This document shows positions 43,042-57,020 of a stretch of DNA of 64,000 nucleotides, piece by piece. Made by a program: the position numbers and the translations under genes. The stretch is from positions 24,212,247 to 24,276,246 of the forward strand of contig CM057830.1 of the NCBI GenBank assembly GCA_030068075.1. The letters run 5' to 3'. The stretch is from Paguma larvata. Taxonomy: Eukaryota; Chordata; Mammalia; Carnivora; Viverridae. Every line of letters begins with the position of its first letter. Position 1 is the first letter of the stretch. The notes beneath the pieces were generated by a model, which was not told the origin of the DNA, did not search any database, and saw only the letters and a program-made list of their open reading frames with translations.

Positions 43042-43255
43042 AGGCGCCTGGGTGGCTCAGTCGGTTAAGCTGCCGACTTCGGCTCAGGTCATGATCTTAT
43101 GATCTGTGAGTTCGAGCCCTGCATCGGGCTCCGTGCTGACGGCTCAGAGCCTGGAGTCTGCTTCGGATTCTGTGTCTGCCTCTCTCTATGCCTCTCCCCT
43201 GCTCATACTCTGTCTGTCTCTCAAAAATAAATAAAACGTTAAAAAAATTAAAAAA
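43042..43255 (+). repeat. CAN-type SINE, plus strand, GK intron 2
   Basis: AGGCGCCTGGGTGGCTCAGT head and long A-rich tail; exact flanks AAAACTCATTAAAG at about 43028-43041 and 43256-43269 mark a fairly recent insertion. Confidence 0.96.
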
Positions 43256-43595
43256 AAAACTCATTAAAGCCACAGGATATAACGAATTGGGAAACTAATT
43301 TCTTACTGGATTTGAAAAAATTATGTAAAAGTAGGTAGAATATGTGCTATTTGTGGACTGTCATTACTTGCCTTCTTTCAAATGACTAGGTACTATATGA
43401 AGAATAATAAAAATGTAAGGGAAACAGGCTTTTGTTGAAATCATTTCTTTAGAGTATCAGCTGTTCTTTGCTTTGCTAATCTAGTTTTCTTTGATGTGTG
43501 CACCAGCCACACCCTCATAAGTACACATTTCTAGACAAATAAATTATACTCATTGCTTTCTTGTGGACTAACCAAATACATTCTTTTGTTCAAAG
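43256..43595 (+). other. GK intron 2, 3' part
   Basis: No repeats recognised; the exon 3 acceptor TTGTTCAAAG is less pyrimidine-rich than the other GK acceptors. Confidence 0.5.
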
Positions 43596-43702
43596 ATGGG
43601 TGGAACAGGACCCAAAGGAAATTCTGCAGTCCGTCTATGAGTGTATAGAGAAAACATGCGAGAAACTTGGACAGCTCAATATTGATATTTCCAACATAAA
43701 AG
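43596..43702 (+). CDS. GK: glycerol kinase, coding exon 3
   Basis: This 107-base exon supplies one base of Gly51, residues 52-86 and one base of Ala87. It encodes [19 protein letters not shown] followed by a Thr-Cys-Glu-Lys-Leu-Gly helix and Asn-Ile-Asp-Ile-Ser-Asn-Ile-Lys: the alpha-helical segment of the FGGY N-domain leading to the beta-strand before the glycerol pocket. The acceptor is CAAAG (AG at 43594-43595) and the donor GTATTT starts at 43703; phase 2 in, 1 out. Residue 62 is Gln where I recall His in human GK, on the helix surface. Confidence 0.97.
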
Positions 43703-44670
43703 GTATTTTTAATAGAATATCTTTTTCTCCTGTCAAGTTGATTCATTCATTCAATGCATGATTATCTCCATCAAGTTCATTCATTCATTCAGCGCATGAC
43801 CAAATGCATATGCAGTAGCAACTATTTCTGTGAGAACTGAGGATGCAACAATAAATGGGAATGTTAGGTCTCTGTTTGCAGAAAGCTTTTATTTTGGTGG
43901 GTGTGGGACCAACAGTAAGAGCAGACCAACCGATACAAGCTGATTTCAGATACCAGTAAGTCCGATGCAGAAACTAAAACTGCGTGATACGGTGGGGCGT
44001 GCCTAGACAGGCTTACCTAGATTGGATGGCTAGAGAAGGCCTCTCTGAGAAGAGAACACTTTTCTGAAGTCTCAGAAGCCAAAAGGGGGGGACGATCATG
44101 CAAATATCTGGAAGAAGAAAGTTTTCAGGAAACGGAAGCAGCATGTGCAAAGGTCCTGAGGCGGGAATTAGTTTGGCATATTCCTGGATCAGGAATCCAG
44201 CAGTGTGTCAAAAGTGGAGTAAAAGAAGCGTGAGGGTAGGTGGATAAGGGGTTACAGTAGGAGCCGAAATCAGGGAAGTGGATAGGGCATTGTCAGCCAG
44301 AGGAGCTGGGGTGTCATTCTTAGTATGACGGAGCCAGCTGCGGGAAAGTTTCAAGCAAGGCGACGGGATTATGACGGGATCTGACTCGCAGTTTAAAGAC
44401 CGTTTCCCGCCTGCGGCGCGGAGCTGTGTGTGGGGTGGACGGTAAAGGTGTGAGTGTGGGCACAGCGAGGCCGATGCTGTCTTGAGAAAGAGGGTTGGCG
44501 AGCCGACAGTGGAAGCAGTGGAGGCGAAGAGAAGGGGCGGATGGATTGCTGACAGATCGGATGTCCGGGTAGCAGGGAGAGTAGCGCTCTCGGGGGCAAG
44601 GGATGGGCCAGAGCTGATGCTCGGGGTTTCTCCTGGAGCCGTTAGATCGATTGGGCAACGGCTTGAGGGA
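43703..44670 (+). repeat. L2-like element, GK intron 3
   Basis: Starts in a (ATTC)n-rich part (43738-43795), then GAACTGAGGATGCAACAATA, GAGAAGGCCTCTCTGAGAAG and GTGCAAAGGTCCTGAGGCGG match the L2 order. The tail end is uncertain. It explains the minus-strand open frames at 44208-44687. Confidence 0.6.
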
Positions 44671-45140
44671 AGGGTGTTAGGAATCAAAACGTTTCACTTC
44701 CAGAATCTCCCTGAAAGCAGTGACATGGTGGATGAGTACAGATCTGCATTCCCAGTAGTGTTACTAGACCATCTACCTCGGCTCGCCTTTGCATCATTCA
44801 TTCCAGGAGGAAAAAATCCCCCACTCGTCCACAGCAGACATGCTAGCACGAAGCGTGGACGCGTAATGTGATGACGGTCATCTCTTTATGGTTTAAAATC
44901 TGGGGGTTCATCATTCAAGGGCTAGGTTTTTCTTTTTTAGGTACTTTGACTCTAGATAAGGGTAACCATCAATTGGTATCACTGGTTTCTTGATTTCACA
45001 TCATCTTGGCTCTGAGATTTACCAACACAGTTAATTAATTAATTTATTTAGTTGGAGATACTGGGGAGAAACTTGGATATTTTTTTTCAATCTTTCCTCT
45101 ATGTGTATAAATGAAACTTACTATAAAAAGACTAAACATA
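44671..45140 (+). other. GK intron 3, nothing recognised
   Basis: No gene or clear repeat between the L2-like element and the next SINE. Confidence 0.4.
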
Positions 45141-45378
45141 GGGGTGCCTAGGTGGCTGAGGAGGTTGAATGTCTTGACTCTCGATTTCTGCTCAGGTCAT
45201 GATCTCCCGGTTGGTCGTGAGATCGAACCCCGAGTTGGGCTCTGCACTGGGCATGGAAACTGCTTAAGATTCTCTCTCTCCCTCTGCCTCTCACCCACTC
45301 ACGCATGGTGTTCTCTATTTCTTAAAAAAAAAAAAAAAGGACATAATCCTAAAAAAAAAAGAGACATAATCTGTAAAA
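45141..45378 (+). repeat. CAN-type SINE with tandem tail repeats
   Basis: GGGGTGCCTAGGTGGCTGAG head. After the A15 tail, two GACATAATC units alternate with A-runs, then the TSD AAAAGACTAAACATA, which also precedes the element. Confidence 0.94.
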
Positions 45379-45565
45379 AAAAAGACTAAACATAATCAAA
45401 ACCATTCGTTCCGACTCACGCTAGGTCTGCTGGGGACACAGTGAAGCACAAATAGGGTCACGCAGCCAACAGCCAAGTGAAGGAAATGGATGTTCACGCC
45501 ATCACCCAATCGTGGAATATCCTGCCCTCATTTTGTCCCTACATCTATGTGTACTTCAGACTTTT

Positions 45566-45755
45566 TTTTTCAATGTTTATTTTTATTTTCAAGAGAGAGA
45601 ACGAGCTAGAGGGTGAGCAGAGAGGGAGACAGTTTACAAAGCAGGCTCTGCGCTGTCAGTGCAGAACCCAATGCGGGGCTCGAACTCACAAACTGTGAGA
45701 TCGTGACCTGAGCCGAAGTCAGACACTTCACTGACGAAGCCACCCAGGTGCGCCC
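45566..45755 (-). repeat. CAN-type SINE, minus strand
   Basis: TTTTTTTTCAATGTTTATTT left end, GGGGCTCGAACTCACAAAC, terminal AAGCCACCCAGGTGCGCC. Confidence 0.94.
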
Positions 45756-45756
45756 T

Positions 45757-46965
45757 CAAACTTCTGTTAGAGTTGCGTTCACCAGATTTTAGAGGAGTCG
45801 TGTATCACTGATGGCCGGTTGTCTCCATGCTTACAGCTTTTACAGTGTAAACGCCCTACCCGTGTGAGAGGCCTTCAGTAGCACAGCCCGTTACTAACAT
45901 ACCCATCACCGAAGGCGTGAGAAATCGAGGTGGCTGATAACAGCCATGTTCCGGGTGTGGATTCCGGGGAGATCAGCCCTGGTTTTGACCTCACTCTACC
46001 TCCCTTGTAGGTCAGGTAGGCCGCAATGTGTTGGCCTTCTGGACCCTGAGACTCGGTGCCATTCCTTTCCCTCTTGCTTTTGTGAGGTCTCTGAAAGTGA
46101 CACACGACTCCGGTCTAAGTGGCTTGTCTTCGCCTGGCACTAATCGCTCTGTGAGAGGATGCAGCTCTCTGCTCTACACTCCTCTGTGGCTCACCACTGC
46201 CCAACCCATGCCTGAGCCACAGTGACCCAGCACTTCCTTCTCAACAAACACCGCGGGTGACCGAGGCAGATTATGTTCCACGACCGCCTCCAGACCAGGC
46301 CACTTGTGCTAATGTTTCTCTGCCCAGATAGTTTATTGAACTGACACTGCCAAGGGCCAACCTTTTGCTTGCCTGTATAGAACTCTAGATCGCAAAACAC
46401 TCATGCTTCAAAGGGTCTTCTGTCACCTAATCCTAGCTACAAATGAGGGGAAAGGATTCCCTGGAAGTCCTATAACTATGTATTAGCGGAGAACATTAAA
46501 GCACAGCTCCCCTGTCTTCTGGGCCAGGGCCCTTTTTCCTGAGCCATACTGATGATAACCTCACACACCGCTTCACTTTTTAGTTCCAGCATGAAAATAA
46601 ATCCATTTTTCCAGCTGCAGAGCGATTTATTTGTAGTCTTTGCCTGGCAGTCGTTAAGAGTTTCTCATTTCTAATGGCCTCGGCAGACTCCAGTTTGATT
46701 GGTGTTAGCTGTTGTCTTCCAGAAAGTTCGTTGATTTCAGGTCCATATGAACAATGTCTCCAAAATTAACCTTGAATCTCTAGCTGGACAGCACACCTGG
46801 TCCAAGACAAGTAAACAGGCTGCTTCTTTCCTCCTTAGGGGGTCTCGGCTCTGTCTGTTACAGGACTGAAGGAGCTACAAAGTATAAAGACTGGAAGTGC
46901 CAGTTACTCTCATCCTCCTGTGAGAGAAGGAAAACAACCTACGCGGTTTCAAAGCTGAGGGCGTA
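45757..46965 (+). other. GK intron 3, nothing recognised
   Basis: Unique-looking DNA; short open frames on both strands lack splice context or domains. Confidence 0.4.
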
Positions 46966-47040
46966 AGGGTGCCTGGCGAGCTCAGGGATCGTGAGTTTGA
47001 TCCTCATATTGAGTATAGAGATTACTTAATATTTAAAAAA
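46966..47040 (+). repeat. deleted short CAN SINE
   Basis: AGGGTGCCTGGCGAGCTCAG joins directly to GGATCGTGAGTTTGATCC, so the middle of the tRNA-like part is deleted; ends GTATAGAGATTACTTAA. Confidence 0.75.
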
Positions 47041-47404
47041 ATCTGAGAGCATAAATTTAGCAATTAAATTCTCTCATATCCAAAGTAATTGCCCTACCGC
47101 CTCACCCTGCCAAACACAGCCGCACAACACACACTTCCGTCTTCTGTCAGCCTCCTAGCCTCGGGGGGCTCGGAGAGGCGCCTCGTTCTCCCAAATCAGT
47201 TCCCAGCTGTGGCTGCAGCTCCTTTCCAGTTGTTAGGACATCCCTGAAGCACACATCTTCCACGGACTGTTTTTCTTGTAAAGCTTTGCACCTCTTCCCA
47301 CATGGCACTTTTAGTAGTCTGCCTCCGGGACTCTTAGTTTTCGCTGTGTGTAATTTCAGGGTCTCGGGGATTTTTCCTAAACATGTTCCAATGATAAATT
47401 ATGA
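47041..47404 (+). other. GK intron 3, nothing recognised
   Basis: No gene or repeat recognised. Confidence 0.4.
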
Positions 47405-47513
47405 TTTTATTTCTATTAATTTTTGTAACTGGGCTCTAGGCCAGTGGGGCTTGAACTCACGACCCCAAGACTAAGAGTCACGTACTCTTCCAACTGAGCC
47501 AGTCACGTACCCC
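47405..47513 (-). repeat. short CAN SINE, minus strand
   Basis: TTTATTTCTATTAATTTTTG left end, GGGGCTTGAACTCACGACCC, terminal GAGCCAGTCACGTACCCC. Confidence 0.85.
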
Positions 47514-47887
47514 TGCTTTTATTTTTCAATAAGGCTGCGTACCATCCAACAGTTATAACGCCCGGTAGTATTTCCAAAGGCTTTTTCTAAGCATATTTTC
47601 TGAACAGTGATGATAACTTTTCACAGGCAGCGTTAAGCAAAATTGAACCAGAGATTTTTGGAGTTAACGGTTAACTAGTTAATTTTACTAGCAACATTCA
47701 CCGTTGGGAAAAATCCCTACTGAGAAAGAATAGGCGAAGCCAGAACCTGCTAGCTGTAACTTTTCTATGCTTCTGAATGGGAGGTAAACCAGGGTGAAGT
47801 ACAGAACCCGAATGTGTTATTCTGAGGAAGATGCAATGACGATTAGGAGAGGCACATGTGCTGGGATTAGCAGTCAGAAAAGTTGGC
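47514..47887 (+). other. GK intron 3, nothing recognised
   Basis: No gene or repeat recognised. Confidence 0.4.
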
Positions 47888-48198
47888 TTTTTTTTTTTAA
47901 ATTTATAATAGTTTATTTTCAAATTGGTTTACATATAACACCCAGTGTTCATCCCAACATGTGCCCTCTTTAATGCCCATCACCCCATCTCCCCCCTCCC
48001 TCACCCCCCTCATCCTCAGTTTGTTCTTAGTCTTTGAGAGTGTCTTATGTTTTATCTCCCTCCCTCTCGGTGTCTTTTTTTCCTTTCCCCTCTTCCCCTC
48101 CCCCTGGTTTTTGCTTAGTCTCACAAAATCTACCTATTCGTGGAAACATATGGTATCTGTCTTTTTCTGACTGACTTATTTCACTTAACATAATACAG
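47888..48198 (-). mobile_element. L1 3' UTR fragment, minus strand
   Basis: T11 at the left, TTTATTTTCAAATTGGTTTA, ACACCCAGTGTTCATCCCAA, CCCCTCTTCCCCTCCCCCTG and GGAAACATATGGTATCTGTC: the same L1 3' end as at 8634-8935, co-linear with it and more severely truncated. Confidence 0.88.
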
Positions 48199-48223
48199 AA
48201 AAGTTAGCTTTAAAAAAAAACAC

Positions 48224-48440
48224 GGGGGCTCCTGGCTGACCCAGTCGGTTAATCATGTGACTCTTTTTAAAAAATGCTTATTATTTTTGAGAGAGCGAGA
48301 ACAACGAGCGGGCTGACAGCAGAGAGCCCGATGGAGAGCTCGAACCGACTGAGCCCCCCAGGTGCCCCAGATCATGTGACTCTTGATCTCCAGGTCCTGA
48401 GTTCAACCCTGACAATGGGGGTAGAGATTACATTAAAAAC
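48224..48440 (+). repeat. short CAN SINE interrupted by another SINE
   Basis: The outer copy (GGGGGCTCCTGGCTGACCCA head; GTAGAGATTACATTAAAA tail) is cut at the ATCATGTGACTCTT position, which is duplicated on both sides of the inner copy. Confidence 0.93.
48266..48370 (-). repeat. internally deleted SINE nested in a SINE
   Basis: Minus-strand copy: TTTAAAAAATGCTTATTATT tail, shortened body, terminal GAGCCCCCCAGGTGCCCC. Exact TSD ATCATGTGACTCTT at 48252-48265 and 48371-48384. Confidence 0.94.
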
Positions 48441-48465
48441 ACATACACAAACAAAACAACTTAAG

Positions 48466-48695
48466 GTCGTCTGGGTGGCTCAGTCAGTTAAGCATCTGAC
48501 TTCGGCTCACGTCATGATCTCACGGTCTATGGATTCAAGCCCCTCGTCGGGCTCTGTGCTGACAGCTCAGAGCCTGGAGCCTGCTTTGGATCCTGTATCT
48601 GCCTCTCTCTCTCTGCCCTTCCTGCACTCATACTCTCTCTCTGTCTCTCAAAAATAAATAAATGTTAGAAAAGTTAAAAAAAAACAAACAAACAG
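48466..48695 (+). repeat. CAN-type SINE, plus strand
   Basis: GTCGTCTGGGTGGCTCAGTC head, CT-rich block, AATAAATAAATG tail with A-rich end. Confidence 0.94.
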
Positions 48696-49320
48696 GCATT
48701 TAGAGTAAAAATGACAAGAAGTTGGAACACTGAAAAGTTCAGAGGTGCTGCCTGAGGCCCATGCGCCCTGGGGAGGAACCGGTAAGAGCGACGTGTTTAG
48801 GGCTGCAGGAGAATGCTAGGAACCCGTTTCACTGGACGCGGGTTGTCCGCAAGAAAAGCATTTTTACTTGGCACAAAGGAATCAAATTAAGATGGAAAAG
48901 AAGGGGTGGTCAGGGAGGAACCTGTAACCAATGAATCAGATAGAGAAAGCTCTAGATTTCGTTCTGAACACAAGTTAGAGTGAGCCAATGAAGAGGGAAA
49001 GCCTGAAGGGCCTAGGACAGGGACTCTGAGGCTGCAGCTAAAGGAGAAGCCGGTCTGTTGATGGAAAGTGAATTAGTGGGGGGAGAATAGGGGCTTTCAC
49101 TCCCCCGTGAATTCATTGTGATCCCACAGTGTAAAGTTGTCACTAAAAGGATCATGTCGACAGTATTCCACTTTAGCAGTCCATTGCCGACATCCCACTG
49201 AGTTCTCTGGCGTCTGTTGTGTCCACAGCGCTGCGAGGCAATTCCTTTATGTGTCCTAATTAGCTCAGTCCCACTCTGCAGTTTTTCGTCTACTCTCTCG
49301 GTAGTACTGATAACAATGAA
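48696..49320 (+). other. GK intron 3, nothing recognised
   Basis: No gene or repeat recognised. Confidence 0.4.
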
Positions 49321-49545
49321 AGGAGGCAGTAAGTAACATGTATTGAGCGGTTACTGCACCAGGCACCGCTGGCCTATGCTTTAACTCTGGGATTCCTCAG
49401 TGTAACCCTGTCAGGTGGGGTGAAGCTATTATTATCTCTAGTCTACAGGAGACGAAACTGAGATTGAGATCTAGGGTCATGCTGCTAGGAAACAGAGGAA
49501 TTCGAGTTTGAACCCCAAGAGTCTGGCTTCAGAGCCTGAGGTGTC
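49321..49545 (-). repeat. MIR-like fragment
   Basis: ATGTATTGAGCGGTTACTGC, GTAACCCTGTCAGGTGGG, ACAGGAGACGAAACTGAGAT and GAATTCGAGTTTGAACCCC follow MIR order. Confidence 0.65.
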
Positions 49546-50030
49546 TTAAATAGTACCCAAAACTGACGCTTCTACTTGCGCTTGGACCCGTGGGAGCAGA
49601 TAACCTTGTGCGCTACCTCACAGGGAAAGCTGAGGCTCCGGGGCCTGAACTCCTCATTTCCTGTGCCTGTGCTTAATATCGAGAACTCTTATCCATTTCC
49701 CTCCATCACAGGGAAAACAATACCCTGCCGCCTTACTTGAGGCTCCTCCCGCCACCAGTGCATTAATCTCCCCTCCTGTCACTGTAAGAGTCAGGACCAT
49801 GTCTCATTGTTTCCCAGCACCCCTGCCGCCCACGTTCTCCTTTGTCTTCCATCTTTATTCCTACAAACATTAGTGTCCTCTATTAAAAACAAACAACAAA
49901 ACCCAAATCTCTTCCTTTTACCCGATGCTTCCAGGTTTCTTAGAAGTAGGCTGTTAGTCATCTTTATATCTTTAGAAGAGGTGTTCTAGTAAGTAAATTT
50001 GCATTGGATAAAGGTTATTTCGATAAAATT
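49546..50030 (+). other. GK intron 3, nothing recognised
   Basis: Possibly old L2 words near 49780; no gene. Confidence 0.35.
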
Positions 50031-50033
50031 TTA

Positions 50034-51375
50034 GCAGGCTCTCCAAGGAAAAAAGAAAGGGCTCAAATAAATACAATAAGAAATGAAAGACAGGAAGTTA
50101 CAACTAACAGCAGAGAAACACAAAGGATCATAAGAGAATGCTACTAACAATTCTACATCAAGGAATGAGACAAAGGTAGAAGGAATTGATACATTCCTGC
50201 AAACATAATCTTCTTAGACTGAATCATGAAGAAATAGAAAATCTGAATAGACCAATCGTTAGCAAGGAATTTAAATCAGTAATAACAAAAAGTTAAACAA
50301 ACGGGACTACATCAAACTAAAAAGCTGCTGCACAGCTGAGGAAACCACCAACGAGATAGGCAGCCTACTAAATGGGAGAACATATTTGCAAGTCATCTAT
50401 CTGATAAGGGGTTAATATCCAAAATTATAAATAGGTCCTACAACTCAATGGCAGACAGTCTAGGTAAAAAATGAGCAACCTGAATGTCGTCTTTCAAAAC
50501 AAGACCTACAGATGGCCAACAGGCACATGAAAATGCTCAATATTGTTCATCATCAGGGAAATGCAAATCAAAACCATGATGAAATATCTCTTCACACCTG
50601 TCAGAATGGCTACTCTGTAAAAGACAATAACAGCTGTTGGTGAGGATGTAGAGAAAACGAACCTTGTGCACCGTTGATGGGAATGTAACTGGGTGGGGAC
50701 CACTGTGGAAAACTGTAGAGGTTGCTCAAAAAACTAAAAATAGAACTAACATATAACCTAGCAATTCCACTCTGATATTTATCCAAAGAAAATGAAAACA
50801 TAAATTCAAAAAGATACATGCACCCCTATATACGTTGCAGTTCTTAACAATAGCCAAGACATGGAAACAACCCAGGTGTTCGTTGATGGATGACTGGGGA
50901 AAGGTGTGGTGTATATACATACAGTGGAATATTGTTCAACCATAAAAAGTGAAATCTTGCCATTTGTGACAACATGGATGGACCTTGAAGGCATGCCAAA
51001 GTCAGACAGAGGAAGACAAACACGTATGGTTTTATTTGTACGTGGAATTCAAAAAGCAACACAAATGAAACAAAACTCATAAATGCAGAGAACAGACTGA
51101 TAGTTCCTGGTCAGAGGGGGGCAAAATGGGAGAAGGGAGTTGAGGTACAAACTCCAGTCATAAAATAGATAAGTCATAGGGATATAACGTACAGCCTGGT
51201 GACTATGGTCAACAATGTTGCATCGCGTATTATATAACTTCGCATGGTGCCAGGATGATACTAGACTAGACTTAACTTTGGTGATCACTTTGTAGCCTAT
51301 ACACCTATCCCGTCCTTAGGGGCTATACCTGAAACTAGTATAATGTTATGTGTCAGTTATATCTCAAGAAAAAAA
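50034..51375 (+). mobile_element. old L1 fragment, plus strand
   Basis: The first 240 bases come from ORF2, then the sequence jumps to AAAAAGTTAAACAAACGGGA, ATGGCCAACAGGCACATGAA, GGTGAGGATGTAGAGAAAAC and a 3' UTR ending in A9. The break near 50280 implies an internal deletion. Many stop codons, no function. Confidence 0.82.
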
Positions 51376-51677
51376 AATACTCATTTTCCATAGGCCAGTT
51401 TTCATTACTCTCTATTACACATAAAATCCACTTACAGTAAAATCTAAGTAATTTTTTAAATTAAGATTTTAGTGTATTGTTTTAAAAATAAAATGTTGTT
51501 TTGAGCTTTAAAGAAAAGATTATTTAGAACGAGGGAACCATTGGTCCCCCTCAGCTCTGTGCTGCTCAGAGCATTCCTCTTATGTTTTATTCTGGACGTG
51601 CAGCTTGAACAATATGGGGAGGAAGTTGCATGTTCCTTGGGGAGTTGGTGAAGACACGTTAAATCATGCCATGTGGA
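51376..51677 (+). other. GK intron 3, nothing recognised
   Basis: No gene or repeat recognised. Confidence 0.4.
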
Positions 51678-51781
51678 AAGGTTCCTGAATGGCTCAGTCG
51701 GTAGAGGGTCTGGCTCTTGATCCTGGGGGTTGTGAGTTTGAGCCCCATGCTGGGCATATAGGGACTACTTAAAATAAAGCT
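51678..51781 (+). repeat. short CAN SINE, plus strand
   Basis: AGGTTCCTGAATGGCTCAGT head, GAGTTTGAGCCCCATGCTGG, GGGACTACTTAAAATAAAG tail. Confidence 0.88.
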
Positions 51782-51984
51782 ACAAGGAAAAGGATTTTTT
51801 TTTAATACTAAAGTTGTGAATAGAGATTGATCTGTCTTGAGAGACGTAGGGAGAATTTTGTTGCTAGAAGTGCTGTCTAAATGGTCACATGACAAGTGGT
51901 TCTCGGGGAGATTTAAGCAAAAGATGTGTTGCTGATTCTAGAGCCTTTAAAGTCGGTCTGCACTTTACATTCCGGAAGAGCTGG

Positions 51985-52195
51985 ATCCTTTAGGTCAGTG
52001 TGTTCAACTTGGGCTGCATAGTAGGATCACTTGGTGGGGGAGTTTAAGGAAAAAAATACTAATGTTTAGCTCCTATCCCAGTCTGTTAAACTGGAATGTT
52101 TGGGTCATGGAGAAGACATTGATATTTTTTCAGAAAGTCTCAAGTTGATTCTAATGTACAGCCAAGTCTGGGAACCTCTGATTTAACTGAATCCA
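51985..52195 (+). repeat. MER5-like DNA transposon remnant
   Basis: AGTGTGTTCAACTTGGGCTG, GGATCACTTGGTGGGGGAGT, ATTCTAATGTACAGCCAAG and TGGGAACCTCTGATTT fit the MER5 layout. Confidence 0.6.
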
Positions 52196-52394
52196 GCTGA
52201 ATTGAGTAAAATGGTATGCATTGGTATTTTTTTTATGCATTAGTATTTTGCTCACAGTGACTTAACTATAACGATAGCGTTTTAGTTCTTTGTAGGTCAG
52301 TATAATGTAAATGCCATCAATGCCATCACATATTTATGCCAGATTCAGATTTGTATGTCTTATAACATATTAAAATACAGGAACAAAACAATTT

Positions 52395-52597
52395 TTTTAA
52401 TGTTTATTTATTTTTTAGAGAGAGACAGAGCACAAGCAGGAGAAGGGCAGAGAGAGAGGGAGACACAGAATCTGAAACAGGCTCCAGGCTCTGAGCTGTC
52501 AGCACAGAGTCCGATGTGGGGCTTGAACTCGGGAATGGCGCGATCATGACCTGAGCTGCAGTCGGACGCTTAACCGACTGAGCCATCCAGGCGCCCC
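52395..52597 (-). repeat. CAN-type SINE, minus strand
   Basis: TTTAATGTTTATTTATTTTT tail, terminal GAGCCATCCAGGCGCCCC. Exact TSD AGGAACAAAACAATTT at 52379-52394 and 52598-52613. Confidence 0.96.
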
Positions 52598-52613
52598 AGG
52601 AACAAAACAATTT

Positions 52614-55079
<2,466 letters not shown>

Positions 55080-55260
55080 ATAATGTTCACTAAGTGCTAA
55101 CCTTACTACGTACTAGGGATTGTGCCTAAGTGTTCACCCAAATTATTTAATCTCAGGGAGCTGAAGCAAGTTTTACTTGCTTTATTTTACAAGTGAATTC
55201 TGGAAAAGCTCTGTAACTTGTCCAGTAGCTACATAGCTAGAAGTAGAGATAAAGCCACAG
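55080..55260 (-). repeat. MIR-like fragment
   Basis: TTCACTAAGTGCTAACCTTA, TTATTTAATCTCAGGGAGCT, TAACTTGTCCAGTAGCTACA order fits MIR. Confidence 0.6.
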
Positions 55261-56051
55261 TTTGGACATAAACCCCTCCAACCTCAAAGCCTATGTTCTC
55301 ATTTGGATAAAGAGGAGTTGGGGAGGCTGTAGAGGGCTCTGAAAGACATTCACTGGGTGACACGGGACGACAAGATGAATAATAAACGTGAGTTTACCTT
55401 CCCATATGGTGATATGGGTTGTTTCAAGTCCACCTGTCTACTGAGAACAGCTCAAGAAGTTGTACAAAACAAAGCAAAATTCTGTCTGAGGGACTGGAAG
55501 GCCACCAAAGCCGTGAGGAATTATGGGCCTACGATACCGGAGAGAAGGAAAGCCCAGAGATGAGCCTGGCTTTCGGTGTTCCTTGTGCTGTAGAGATACC
55601 TGTAGCTTCTAAAAGGAGCAGCTAAAGTTAAGCAGCATTTTCATAGGTCGATGGACATATGGAGGCCAAAGGTAGTCAGGCACCAGGGTAAAAACTCAGG
55701 TGATGAGTTTGATATCAGATTAGACAGAGCCGAAGATGAATTGGTGAACTAGAAGAGAGATGAGAAGTAAATATCCAGACTGAAGCACAGAAGAGACAAA
55801 GGTTTAGAAAATATAGAAAAGAATCTAGAAAGATGGAGTAAGGTGAGGAGGTCTAACCTTTTTGTAACCGGAGTTCCAGGAAAAAAGTAGAGAGAAATGA
55901 TAAGGTTTTTCAGATTCTGGAAGCACGGTGATTCCCAGGCATGATAAATACACAGAAAGCCATATGTAAACATGTGCAGACACCTGAAGATGAAAAGTAA
56001 CATTTCTAAGTAGCCACAGTATATGACCTTCAGGAGAGCCACACTGACTTG
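55261..56051 (+). other. GK intron 4, nothing recognised
   Basis: No gene or repeat recognised. Confidence 0.4.
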
Positions 56052-56052
56052 C

Positions 56053-56163
56053 AGGGGCTGGCTGCTCAGTCAGTGGAGCGTGCGCCCCTTGATCTCGGGG
56101 CGGTGAGTTGGAGCCCCATGTTGGCCGCAGAGATAACTTACAATAAATCTTTAAAAGAGAGAG
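56053..56163 (+). repeat. short CAN SINE, plus strand
   Basis: Starts AGGGGCTGGCTGCTCAGTCA, GTGAGTTGGAGCCCCATG, ends AATAAATCTTTAAAAGAG. Flanks GAGCCACACTGACTT and GAACCACACTGACTT. Confidence 0.9.
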
Positions 56164-56808
56164 AGAACCACACTGACTTCCTGTTCATTTCTCAATGGAA
56201 ACAAAGTAAGTCAGACTACAATAGAAGTACTGAAAATATAAGCTGAAGTAGTAAAAAACTAACTTCCACCTAGGATTCTATACCCAGTGAAAAATAGTCT
56301 TCAGTAATTAAATTGAAATATAACAGCAAAAACCAGTAGAAATCATTACAAGCACACCCCCACGGAAAGAAAACCTGAGCCCCGTCTTTCACATAGAAGG
56401 AAAATGTTCTCACATGGAAACTTGGTGATGCAAAGTCCTAGAAACGGTAAATATGTAGATCGGTCTAAATGCATTTTGACTGCATAAAATAATAACTATT
56501 ATGATGCTCAAAATGTGTTGAGAATTAAAATACATGGTAACAGTTGTACGTGAAAGGAATTTGGGGTAGGTGAGTTTCACCTGTTTCGAGGTCCTTGTAT
56601 TATCAAGGCATGTTTTAATAATCTCTAGGGTAAGCAATGAGAGTAAAATAATAAATAATGAACCAGCTTATAAAGGGGGAAAATTGAGTGATTTTTTTGA
56701 AAAAGGCAAAAAAGGAAAGAGAAAAAGAATGTGAAACGGGAAAGAAGGACAAATAGAAAGCATTTAAATCCAAATTTGTAAGTAAATATATTCAAAAGAA
56801 TAAGATTC
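56164..56808 (+). other. GK intron 4, nothing recognised
   Basis: No gene or repeat recognised. Confidence 0.4.
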
Positions 56809-57020
56809 GGGGCAGCCGGTTGGCTCAGTCAGCTGAGTGGCTGACTTTTGTCTTCGGCTCAGGTCACGATCTCACGGTTCGTGAGTTCAAGCCCCTCCTC
56901 GGGCTCTGTGTTGGCAGTGCAGAGCCTGCTTGGGGATTCTCTCTCTCTCCCTCTCTCTGCCCCTCCCCTGCTTGTGTGGTCTCTGTCTCTCTCCAAATAA
57001 ATAAATAAACTTAAAAAATA
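56809..57020 (+). repeat. CAN-type SINE, plus strand
   Basis: GGGGCAGCCGGTTGGCTCAG head, CT-rich block, AAATAAATAAATAAAC tail. Confidence 0.93.

Noticed and set aside
44208..44687. 159-codon minus-strand open frame
   Set aside because: Ser/Thr/Pro-rich, overlaps an L2-like repeat on the other strand and has no splice signals or domain.
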